64,000 nucleotides of DNA from Nitrospirota bacterium (GTDB lineage Bacteria; Nitrospirota; Thermodesulfovibrionia; Thermodesulfovibrionales; Magnetobacteriaceae), in assembly GCA_015233895.1 (NCBI GenBank), contig JADFXG010000001.1, forward strand, positions 413,007 to 477,006, written 5' to 3'. Both the position numbers and the translations under genes were made by a program. Below the pieces are notes generated by a model. That model was not told the origin of the DNA and ran no database searches. It worked only from the letters and a program-made list of their open reading frames with translations. Within the stretch, counting starts at the first letter, position 1, and each line of letters starts with the position of its first letter. Shown here piece by piece: positions 35,559 through 43,226 of this stretch.

Positions 35559-35933
35559 TCACACATGTATTTCTACCAAAATATTGTCATAGCTTACAGT
35601 CGGAGTTGTTTTTTCTCTGCCGTTTTTTGTCTTTTTTAGTTCAATTAGTCCCATCTCAGCAAGAAATTGAACATCATCAAAAGTATTCTTAATATCTCTG
35701 TCAAGAATCTTAGCAAGTTCGTAAATAGATTGAGGATTATACTTCTTAATTCCCTTAAGTATTTTCATACGTCCATCTGTGAGAGTTTTTCTTAGTGTGT
35801 CTATATCGTCAAAGGATATTTCCTCGTGTTTTTTTATTTTTTCGTTTTGTTCAATCTTTCTTACAACCTCTTTGACCTCATTAAAAATATCCTCGTCGGA
35901 TTTAATTACTATCTTTATGTTTCTTACTTTCAT
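35559..35933 (-). CDS. Winged-helix antitoxin, TumA/HVO_A0114-like
   Basis: 124 residues. The C-terminal winged-helix part reads LTDGRMKILKGIKKYNPQSI, then YELAKILDRDIKNTFDDVQF and LAEMGLIELKKT, matching the HVO_A0114-type DNA-binding family. It overlaps the upstream gene by four bases. The upstream partner is a TumE-family (DUF6516) toxin, so this is the antitoxin/autorepressor. The pair lies inside the gsp operon in the same direction. Confidence 0.82.
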   Translation of the reverse strand: MKVRNIKIVIKSDEDIFNEVKEVVRKIEQNEKIKKHEEISFDDIDTLRKTLTDGRMKILKGIKKYNPQSIYELAKILDRDIKNTFDDVQFLAEMGLIELKKTKNGREKTTPTVSYDNILVEIHV

Positions 35934-36217
35934 GATTTGTCCTCTTTAGAGTTTTTAATATCAGTTTCAAAATCTGCCCAAAGCTTGTCTAAAGTCTGAA
36001 ATTTGTACGGATACTCTATTTCCTTAAAATGTCTGTGATCACCTTTGCCCTCAGAATTATCATATCCGACAATCCGTTCACCTCTAACTATATAAACCAG
36101 AGAATATTTATAGCCAAATGGTTTGTCTTTTGTCCTGGGAACTCTCCATATTTTTATTTCCTTAATAGCATCATCTTTGTAATATTTCTTTTCATGATAA
36201 ATAAGCTCTGCTATCAT
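35930..36217 (-). CDS. TumE-family (DUF6516) toxin
   Basis: 95 residues. It has the family pattern VPRTKDKPFGYKYSLVYIVR, GERIVGYDNSEGKGDHRHF and YKFQTLDKLWADFETDI. TumE proteins are small toxins partnered by HVO_A0114-like regulators. Its gene comes first in the pair and overlaps the antitoxin gene by four bases. No truncation is seen. Confidence 0.82.
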   Translation of the reverse strand: MIAELIYHEKKYYKDDAIKEIKIWRVPRTKDKPFGYKYSLVYIVRGERIVGYDNSEGKGDHRHFKEIEYPYKFQTLDKLWADFETDIKNSKEDKS

Positions 36218-36281
36218 ATATTAGTATTATCATACCATATATTAAACTTAAAATCAACACATCGGATTGTCTCTGTCATGT

Positions 36282-36307
36282 AGGGGCGCACCACTGTGTG
36301 CGCCCCT
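36282..36307. repeat. GC-rich perfect palindrome (REP-like)
   Basis: AGGGGCGCAC (36282-36291) and GTGCGCCCCT (36298-36307) pair perfectly around a six-base loop. There is no T run on either side, so a terminator is unlikely. The TAGGGGCGCAC...GTGCGCCCCTA form is known as a dispersed palindrome in other bacterial genomes. It lies in the gap between the two toxin-antitoxin modules. Confidence 0.65.
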
Positions 36308-36515
36308 AATAATGTGTCTTTCTTCATGAAAATGTGGTTTTACTGGCATTCACAAGGTGGAAATTAGACAGAAAGGGATTTTTTTTCCAGTTTTTAACCC
36401 GTGTCCAGGTTAGTGCATGGGTGGGTAACTTTCGGAACGTTCTGAGCATTACGTTGATGTCACAAAAATTTTTTTAATATAGCCATTAGAACCTCCCTTA
36501 TGCTACTATAAATTT

Positions 36516-36773
36516 ATGAGTGAAACGTTTATTGATAAGGCTCCGGTAGCCGTTATAAAGAACCCCGATATCGAACGTATTATCGGGATGTTGCCGGAGT
36601 TGTCCCCTGAGCGCGTTAAGGAGATAGCCGATTTTACAGCCTATCTTGCCGAGAGAGAACGTAAACATAAAGTCTTTATTGAAGAGACTCTGGCTGCCGA
36701 AGAAAGGGGTGAATACTATACATTTAATACTGCCGAAGAGGCTATGGAAGCGATAATAAACTGGAGAGAATGA
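36516..36773 (+). CDS. Antitoxin of a RelE-type module
   Basis: 85 residues, acidic; contains IGMLPELSPERVKEIADFTA and LAERERKHKVFIEETLAAEE. This resembles DUF2281-type antitoxins paired with RelE/YafQ toxins. The toxin gene begins directly after its stop. The module is transcribed opposite to the gsp operon that encloses it. Confidence 0.75.
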   Translation: MSETFIDKAPVAVIKNPDIERIIGMLPELSPERVKEIADFTAYLAERERKHKVFIEETLAAEERGEYYTFNTAEEAMEAIINWRE

Positions 36774-37040
36774 TTGCCCACGCTTAAAATCGAAAAGCAC
36801 TTTATGCGGCAGTCATCCAGGATTACTAAAAACTCAAAAGCAATACATGAAAAACTACTGAAAATCTTAAAGACTTTACAGGAAAATCCTTTCACACCTG
36901 CTTTGAAAACGCATAAACTCTCAGGCAATCTGAAAGATAGATACTCATGTTTTGTAACCGATGACATCCGTATTACGTTTAAGCTATCCGACGACAACAT
37001 ATATCTACTCAACATAGGTTCTCATGACGATGTTTATTGA
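36774..37040 (+). CDS. RelE/ParE-superfamily toxin
   Basis: 88 residues. It has KIEKHFMRQSSRITKNSKAI, NPFTPALKTHKLSGNLKDRY, then the core strands SCFVTDDIRITFKLSDDNIY and LLNIGSHDDVY, typical of YafQ/RelE-like mRNA interferases. The TTG start at 36774 follows the antitoxin stop directly and has GGAGAG five bases upstream. The final SHDDVY motif is the usual end. Confidence 0.85.
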   Translation: MPTLKIEKHFMRQSSRITKNSKAIHEKLLKILKTLQENPFTPALKTHKLSGNLKDRYSCFVTDDIRITFKLSDDNIYLLNIGSHDDVY

Positions 37041-37118
37041 TAATTAAACAAAAGGACTTATTCTTTTACCCATACATAACGGTTAAAAGCCAATAAAGAT
37101 CCAAATAAAACTATTTCC

Positions 37119-37577
37119 TCATGTGTTATGAGCCTCCATGCGAATTTCACCATACGGCGGAGTTATCTTTACGGCAAAAATGAAATCCTTTACATAGACC
37201 ATCACAATGCCTCCGCTGGTTGTGCCGTTTGTAAAAAACAGTATAGGGGTAGGGATATAGACGAAGTTACTTTTGGTTTTACCGGATTGCGGTTCCTGTG
37301 GCGGCCCTTCTGATTTAACACTGAACTCCTCCGAGAATTTTTGGGGAACTCCATTAACTGTTACAAGCCCTGTGTCGGTTTCTACCAGTTTTTCATCTCC
37401 GTCAAGAAATGAGTCCCTTTGGAGCTTAAACATAAAGAGCATAACCTTTTCAGCTTCAAGGGAGGCCATGTACCTGTTGTACATCCTGACAGAGACCGGC
37501 ACTGTCACGGCAAAAATAAGGCCTATGATTACTATTACGATTAGCAGCTCTATAAGGGTAAAACCCTTTGGTCTCAC
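37119..37577 (-). CDS. gspH: Pseudopilin GspH-like (second T2SS)
   Basis: 152 residues; short leader then KGFTLIELLIVIVIIGLIFA with cleavage after Gly and Glu at +5. The body is beta-rich and short, fitting GspH. The start overlaps the gspF stop by four bases. It is the last gsp gene before the insertion with toxin-antitoxin modules. Confidence 0.82.
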   Translation of the reverse strand: MRPKGFTLIELLIVIVIIGLIFAVTVPVSVRMYNRYMASLEAEKVMLFMFKLQRDSFLDGDEKLVETDTGLVTVNGVPQKFSEEFSVKSEGPPQEPQSGKTKSNFVYIPTPILFFTNGTTSGGIVMVYVKDFIFAVKITPPYGEIRMEAHNT

Positions 37578-38785
37578 AACTTTATATTTCCCACATTCAT
37601 TACGGTAAGGATAAGTGAAATCACTATAAACCCCACAATTATACCCATAAGTATTATTATGGCAGGCTCAATGAGAATAACGATTTTCTTAACCGCACGT
37701 TTAAATCTGTCGTCAAAGACGTTAAAGAGCTCAAGAAAAATCTCTTTCATATTGCCGCTTTTTTCGCCAACCGTTACCATGCTTGGTACAATATCGGGCA
37801 ACATCTCAATGCCTGAAAACACCTCTCCGATAGAGCGCCCCTCCTTTATCAGTTTCAGCGCAGGCTGAAACACATTTCGTATTCTTTCGTTTTGAATTAA
37901 ATCTATCGAGTACTTAAGTGCCTTTATAAACTCTATGCCACTACTGAGCATAGTGTGCATGGAGTAGGAAAATCTGGAAAGCTCCAGGTTTAGTATCAGG
38001 GGTCTGAACACAGGCAGGGACAGTGCGCGGGCATAAGCGCTGTGAAAGAGCTTTTTAACTCCGACATATTTAAAAAACAACACAATAGCAACGATAACTC
38101 CAAAAATTGCATACATATTTAAGTACTCTGACATTGCAAAAAGCATTTTTGAGACAGCAGGAAGGTGTTGCAGTTGATCTGCGCCAAAAACACTAAAAAA
38201 CCTTGGGATTATGAATTTAAAGATAATAAACAGTGTCACCATACTGGCAAGAATTAAGAAAACAGGATATGTCAGGTTGTTTTTGATTTCAGCCTTAAAT
38301 TGAATTTGAAACTGCAGATTGCCGGCGATTTGCTCAAAGGACATTTTAAGATCGCCCACACTTTCGCCAACTCTTATCACTGAGAGCATGAGGTTGTTAA
38401 ATGTGCCTGTCTTTTCGAAGGCTTCGGCAACACTTTTGCCGGCTCTGATTTCTTTCACCACACTGCGCAGGCAGGCCTTAAGTACCTGATTTGCAGCCGT
38501 TTGAGTTACAATTTCAAGGGAGTTGTCAATCCTCAGCCCAGCTCGCAAGAGCACACTCAGTTCTTTGGACATGTTGTAGAGATCGGTTTCACCGACTGTT
38601 GTTTTTTTTACAGAAAACGTTGCAGAGGAAAACGGTGATTTAATGGATACAGACTCAGTAATTGAGACAACCCTGAGCCCCTTGTCTTTAAGCACAGTCC
38701 GAGCCTCAGAGAGAGTGGGAGCAGAGAGAGTACCGCTTGTTTCTTTACCTGTGAGATCAACACACTGATACTTAAAGCTGCTCAC
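37574..38785 (-). CDS. gspF: Type II secretion GspF (second T2SS)
   Basis: 403 residues. Start MSSFKYQCVDLTGKETSGTL, two T2SSF repeats, membrane segments near 180-200, 225-245 and 375-400, and the turn motifs GESVGDL and GEKSGNM. Normal length. It is coupled to gspE (4-base overlap) and gspH (4-base overlap). A paralog of the first GspF with only moderate similarity. Confidence 0.93.
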   Translation of the reverse strand: MSSFKYQCVDLTGKETSGTLSAPTLSEARTVLKDKGLRVVSITESVSIKSPFSSATFSVKKTTVGETDLYNMSKELSVLLRAGLRIDNSLEIVTQTAANQVLKACLRSVVKEIRAGKSVAEAFEKTGTFNNLMLSVIRVGESVGDLKMSFEQIAGNLQFQIQFKAEIKNNLTYPVFLILASMVTLFIIFKFIIPRFFSVFGADQLQHLPAVSKMLFAMSEYLNMYAIFGVIVAIVLFFKYVGVKKLFHSAYARALSLPVFRPLILNLELSRFSYSMHTMLSSGIEFIKALKYSIDLIQNERIRNVFQPALKLIKEGRSIGEVFSGIEMLPDIVPSMVTVGEKSGNMKEIFLELFNVFDDRFKRAVKKIVILIEPAIIILMGIIVGFIVISLILTVMNVGNIKL

Positions 38786-40563
38786 GTAACCCTGAGCACC
38801 TCCTCAATTGTTGTTATACCGGAGATTACCTTAATCAGTCCATCCTCTCTAAGAGTTCTGAAGTTATGCACCTCAATAAGCCGCCGTTTTAGTGAGACAA
38901 TGGAGTGCTCTTTTATAAACAATTCCTTAAGGTCTTCGGTATATTTAAACACCTCGTAAATGGCAAGCATCCCTCGGTAGCCGGTGCCGGAGCATTTTTT
39001 GCAGCCCTGTCCTTTTTTCAAATTAAGAGATAGATTGAGTCCGCTGAATCGTTTAATCAGCTCAGTAAGGTTATACTTTTTAACAATGTGCTCTGGCGCT
39101 TCTATAGAAACAGAGCAGTGAGGGCAATTCATTCTGACAATTCTCTGGGCAATAATTCCAAGCACAGAGGCATTAAGCAAGTAGTCCTCAAGCCCCATTT
39201 CAATTAAGCGAAACAGACTGCTTGGAGCATCGTTTGTGTGCAGTGTTGAGAGCACAAGGTGGCCTGTCAAAGCTGATTGCACGGCAACTTCAGCAGTTTC
39301 CGGGTCTCTGATTTCACCAACCATTATGACATCAGGGTCATGTCTTAAAATGGAGCGAAGAGCGGCGGCAAATGTGAGGGCTATTTCCGATTTGACCTGT
39401 ATCTGGTTTATTCCGTCAAGTTTGTACTCAACGGGGTCTTCAACGGTTATTATCTTTTTCTCTTTCCTGTCCAGTGTGCTAATCATAGAGTAGAGCGAGG
39501 TGGTTTTTCCGGAGCCAGTGGGGCCTGTTACAAGCAAAATTCCAAAAGGCACATTAATAAGTTCTAAAATAACAGGTGCCACATCGGGCTCGATGCCAAG
39601 TTTTGTGATGTCAAACGTGAGGCGCTCTCTGTAAAGAAGCCTCATAACCACGCCCTCGCCTATTGCAAAAGGAATTGAGGACACTCTGATATCAATCAGC
39701 GCCGATGCGATTTTAGTGCTGAATTTACCGTCCTGCGGCAGTCTCTTTTCGGCAATGTCAAGCCCGGCAAGGAGTTTTATTCTCGAAATAATGGCAAGAT
39801 AGAGTTTATCCTCAACATCCTGCGTTTCGTGGAGGACTCCGTCAATGCGCATCTTTATCCGATGGGCACTCTCTGAGGGCTCTATGTGAATGTCTGAGGC
39901 TCTGAGTTCTACGGCAGAACTAAGCAGGTTATTTAAAAACTTAATGACAGGCGCCTCTGATGCCATCTCCTTAAGCAACTCCGGATTATCGTCAATACTA
40001 AGGGATACGAGGTCTTTGTCTGTGACTCTAAATGGTCTTGAAAACTCGTTGATGGTCTGCTCTGTGGCAAGAAGCACGGATACATCGGCATTGAGCGCCA
40101 TCGTAATGTAGTCAATAATTGGAGCATTAAGCGGATCGTTTGTGATAAGCGTGACAGATAGCCCAGCCGGGGTTTGTTTTAACTCAATGGGGACAAAGCG
40201 GTTTCTTATAAGGTAGTCAATATTAAGTTTTCCGGTAAACGATTGAACCAAATCGTCTTTTGGCTCACCAAAAGTATCCCTGTCAAAGATTTCAATTCCA
40301 AGTTGGATGGAAAGGCTTTCAATCAGTTGATAGTCGGTAATGGCGCCGGTGCTGATAAGAATCTGTCCAATGAACCCACCGATTTCCTTTTGAACGTCAA
40401 GAGCCTTTGCTATCTCCTCTTGTCTTATACCAAACTTATCGGTAAGTATCTGTCCTATCAGCGGTGAGGATGAAAAAAGCCCGTGGGGAGCATTATCGCC
40501 GGTTGAGTTAAGCGATTGGGAGTCAGCGGCAGGCGTTGTGTCTGTCAGGAGTTCGTTTACCAA
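38782..40563 (-). CDS. gspE: Type II secretion ATPase GspE (second T2SS)
   Basis: 593 residues. The N-terminal T2SSE domain is complete (IGQILTDKFGIRQEEIAKAL, IGGFIGQILISTGAITDYQL). The ATPase domain has GPTGSGKTTSLY, TVEDPVEYK, HDPDVIMVGEIRDPETAEVA and HLVLSTLHTND, and a four-Cys zinc module (CPHC and CKKC). The stop and start overlap gspF and gspG. This is the better-preserved ATPase of the two in the window. Confidence 0.96.
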   Translation of the reverse strand: MVNELLTDTTPAADSQSLNSTGDNAPHGLFSSSPLIGQILTDKFGIRQEEIAKALDVQKEIGGFIGQILISTGAITDYQLIESLSIQLGIEIFDRDTFGEPKDDLVQSFTGKLNIDYLIRNRFVPIELKQTPAGLSVTLITNDPLNAPIIDYITMALNADVSVLLATEQTINEFSRPFRVTDKDLVSLSIDDNPELLKEMASEAPVIKFLNNLLSSAVELRASDIHIEPSESAHRIKMRIDGVLHETQDVEDKLYLAIISRIKLLAGLDIAEKRLPQDGKFSTKIASALIDIRVSSIPFAIGEGVVMRLLYRERLTFDITKLGIEPDVAPVILELINVPFGILLVTGPTGSGKTTSLYSMISTLDRKEKKIITVEDPVEYKLDGINQIQVKSEIALTFAAALRSILRHDPDVIMVGEIRDPETAEVAVQSALTGHLVLSTLHTNDAPSSLFRLIEMGLEDYLLNASVLGIIAQRIVRMNCPHCSVSIEAPEHIVKKYNLTELIKRFSGLNLSLNLKKGQGCKKCSGTGYRGMLAIYEVFKYTEDLKELFIKEHSIVSLKRRLIEVHNFRTLREDGLIKVISGITTIEEVLRVT

Positions 40564-40997
40564 TTCTTTATTATCTGGTCATCCACTTTGCCGTTAGGCC
40601 CAAGGGAGTAGAGGTCAAAGGTGCCATGTTCGCCGGGACATTTGTACTGATAGGCTCTGTGCCAGGGGTCATCGGGAATGATTTTTTTAGAAAGATACGG
40701 CCCTCTCCATAGCTTTTCCGTAGAAGCAATCAGTTCATTTAAATCAGCCGGACAGCGCCCAATATCAAGGTAGAAGGACTGTACGGAGGAGGAGAGCATC
40801 TCCACTTGCGCCTTGGCTATTTCCTCCTGTGATCTGGCAAATCTGCCCATAATATTAGGAGCTATCAAAGAGGCAATGAGACCTATAATCATAACCACTA
40901 TCAGTATCTCCATAAGCGTAAAACCCTTTGAGTTTAGCGCCTGCCGTGTTACTAAAGAATATAAAGACCTTTTAATTGTTCCTTGTTCTGTCATCAT
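40557..40997 (-). CDS. gspG: Major pseudopilin GspG (second T2SS)
   Basis: About 146 residues. Prepilin site KGFTLMEILIVVMIIGLIAS; body with IAKAQVEMLSSSVQSFYLDI, CPADLNELI, PYLSKKIIPDDPWHRAYQYK and DLYSLGPNGKVDDQ, the calcium-loop end typical of GspG. The start is set at 40997 because GGAG lies about five bases upstream; an ATG 15 bp earlier is in frame. First gene of the operon. Confidence 0.93.
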   Translation of the reverse strand: MMTEQGTIKRSLYSLVTRQALNSKGFTLMEILIVVMIIGLIASLIAPNIMGRFARSQEEIAKAQVEMLSSSVQSFYLDIGRCPADLNELIASTEKLWRGPYLSKKIIPDDPWHRAYQYKCPGEHGTFDLYSLGPNGKVDDQIIKNW

Positions 40998-41109
40998 GTT
41001 TACTCCAATCATTATAAAATCTTTTTTATCAAATATAAGTATTCTATGTATTCAACCATTTTTACAGACAAAGCGTCAATGTCTTAAGTTTTATGAAATT
41101 TTGGTAAAG

Positions 41110-41139
41110 TTGACGGCAAAGGCCGCAATAAAATATAAT
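41110..41139 (+). promoter_or_regulatory. Sigma70-like promoter for the REC-PP2C gene
   Basis: TTGACG (41110-41115), an 18-base spacer and a perfect TATAAT (41134-41139). The predicted start near 41146 leaves a short leader before the ATG at 41161. Confidence 0.65.
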
Positions 41140-41160
41140 CTAATATCGGTAGAGATAATT

Positions 41161-42840
41161 ATGCTTGATTACAACCAGTTATTTGAAATAAAAAAGGGGT
41201 TAACCGTCCTCTATGTTGATGACGAGGCGGCACCGTGGCTTATCAGAAAGCTGATGCGTATATTTAAAGATGTCATAGTGGCTGAGGACGGCATGAAAGC
41301 ACTCATGAAGTTTAATCAAAACCACATTGACCTCATCCTCACAGATTACATGATGCCTGAGCTAAACGGCCTCGATCTTATAAGGAAAATACGAAAGGTT
41401 AACCAGCGGATTCCAATTATCCTTATAACAGGTTATGTTGACACGGATTTCTTAATTGAATCAATCAATCTCGGCGTAACACAGTTTGTCATAAAACCAA
41501 TTCAGATGCCAGCCCTTATTGATGCCATTGAAATGGCTGTTTCACAGTACGTGGTGGAGGATATTGTACAAAAAAATCAGGCCCAGGAACTTGAAATTCT
41601 CCGGTATAAGGAAAAATACCACTCGGCACAACAGGAGATGGCTTTTCTAAAAGAACTTAAAATCATAAAAAACGATCTCAGCCATAGAACAATTGAATCC
41701 CCTGACAGGAGCTTATGGTTTGCGGGGGTTTGCTACGTGCCATTGGATATACTAAGCGGCGACAGCTACTCTATAAGAGAAGTGTCAACACAAAAATACC
41801 TATTTTGTATATCTGATGCTATGGGTAAGGGTCTTTCAGCCTCGGTTACAACTATCCTTACAACCTCTTTCATTAATCACATGATTGACCAAAGTAAACA
41901 AAGCGGCAACTTTGATTTTAAGGATTTTGTAGTAAACTATACTGAGTTTATAAAAAAAGAACTCCTTTCTGAGGAAATCCTGTGTGCAGCTTTTGTTTTT
42001 TTCGATTTTCAGAATGAAACCATGGACTATGCCATATATTCCATGCCACCCGTACTTATAGAAGCATCTGATGGCTCACTGCTTAAATTGAGATGTAATA
42101 ACCTGCCGATTATGCGATACATCAACTCCCATGTTATTAACAGTTGCAGCCTTAAAGACATCACGAAGATCCTCATCTATAGCGATGGCTTAAATGAATG
42201 CCGCACTATAAACAAAAACGGCATTTACCAGGAGGAGCTTGAAGATGATTTCCTGAACTCTGCTTTCAAAGATGATTTATATGAAAAATTCAAAGCAGCG
42301 ACTGAAGTATCCGAGGACGATATCACATTTATCCTGCTTCAGAGGTTTAACTGCCCCAATAAAAACCAAAAGACCTTTGTAATAGAGAGCCGGATTGAAC
42401 AGGTTAACTACCTTGGATGTGAGGTGGAAAAATATCTGGCCTCTATAGGTTTAAACGAAGAACAGAATGTTGCAACTATAAGTTCTTTTAATGAACTTCT
42501 GATAAACGCCTATGAACACGGCAGTTTGGACATAAAATCAAGCAAAAAAGACGAAATGGTTAAAAAAGGCGAATACGAGGATTTTATGCTTGAGAAAGAA
42601 AAACTCGTTGACAAAAAAATAACAGTTACCATTAATACCATTAAACATCAGATTCGGGACTTTTTAGTGATAAAAATTGAGGATGAAGGTTTAGGTTTTG
42701 ATGTTTCTAAACTTAACGACGCAAATCCGGATAATAAACAATTTTCCGGCAGGGGAATTAGAATTGCAAAAACTCTTTCAAATAATGTATTGTATAATGA
42801 ACGAGGTACCATTGCGGTACTGATAAACGCGATAGGATGA
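41161..42840 (+). CDS. Response regulator with PP2C (SpoIIE) phosphatase and HATPase anti-sigma-like domain
   Basis: 559 residues in three parts. A receiver (about 8-125) has VLYVDDEA, LILTDYMMPELNGLD and FVIKPIQM. The SpoIIE-type PP2C phosphatase (about 185-390) has LDILSGDSYS, FCISDAMGKGLSASV and LIYSDGLNECR. A C-terminal HATPase_c_2 domain has FNELLINAYEHGSLD, IEDEGLGFDVSKL and FSGRGIRIAKTL. The combination of phosphatase and anti-sigma-like kinase in one protein is a partner-switching hub, with the STAS protein 7 bp downstream as natural target. ATG at 41161 is chosen because the receiver starts there; an upstream extension would cover the gspG start. Confidence 0.9.
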   Translation: MLDYNQLFEIKKGLTVLYVDDEAAPWLIRKLMRIFKDVIVAEDGMKALMKFNQNHIDLILTDYMMPELNGLDLIRKIRKVNQRIPIILITGYVDTDFLIESINLGVTQFVIKPIQMPALIDAIEMAVSQYVVEDIVQKNQAQELEILRYKEKYHSAQQEMAFLKELKIIKNDLSHRTIESPDRSLWFAGVCYVPLDILSGDSYSIREVSTQKYLFCISDAMGKGLSASVTTILTTSFINHMIDQSKQSGNFDFKDFVVNYTEFIKKELLSEEILCAAFVFFDFQNETMDYAIYSMPPVLIEASDGSLLKLRCNNLPIMRYINSHVINSCSLKDITKILIYSDGLNECRTINKNGIYQEELEDDFLNSAFKDDLYEKFKAATEVSEDDITFILLQRFNCPNKNQKTFVIESRIEQVNYLGCEVEKYLASIGLNEEQNVATISSFNELLINAYEHGSLDIKSSKKDEMVKKGEYEDFMLEKEKLVDKKITVTINTIKHQIRDFLVIKIEDEGLGFDVSKLNDANPDNKQFSGRGIRIAKTLSNNVLYNERGTIAVLINAIG

Positions 42841-42847
42841 GGATAAT

Positions 42848-43141
42848 ATGGAAATTATGTTAACAAGTGACTCTGAGCTAACAGTAACTGGACATATTAA
42901 AACAATAGATGATTATTTAAAAATCAAAGGCTCGCTCAGCAGCCTTTTAGAAAAAGGGACAAACAGCTTGTCAATCAAGGTCGTTGATTCAGTCTCAATG
43001 CCATCCTCATTAATAGGTTACTTGCTAAAGATTGTACTGGAAAATCAAATAGGGATTAAACTTTTTGTGAAAGATGAGAGATTGTTCACTTTGCTTGAAA
43101 CATTAAATCTAAAAGATGTGCTTAAAGTAAAGAAAGTCTAG
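42848..43141 (+). CDS. STAS-domain anti-anti-sigma-like protein
   Basis: 97 residues with a single STAS-like domain: TVTGHIKTIDDYLKIKGSLS, then VVDSVSMPSSLIGYLLKIVL. The Ser cluster in DSVSMPSS is where the phosphorylated Ser normally lies. The gene follows the phosphatase/HATPase gene by 7 bp, so the two very likely form a phosphorylation switch. Its downstream effector is not identifiable; no sigma factor lies nearby. Confidence 0.78.
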   Translation: MEIMLTSDSELTVTGHIKTIDDYLKIKGSLSSLLEKGTNSLSIKVVDSVSMPSSLIGYLLKIVLENQIGIKLFVKDERLFTLLETLNLKDVLKVKKV

Positions 43142-43226
43142 GGGGTGAGTCACTCCTGCCGTTATGGGGTGAGTCTTTCATTTTATTAAATAATAATTGG
43201 TATAACTTCTCAATAAGGCGCCTGCA

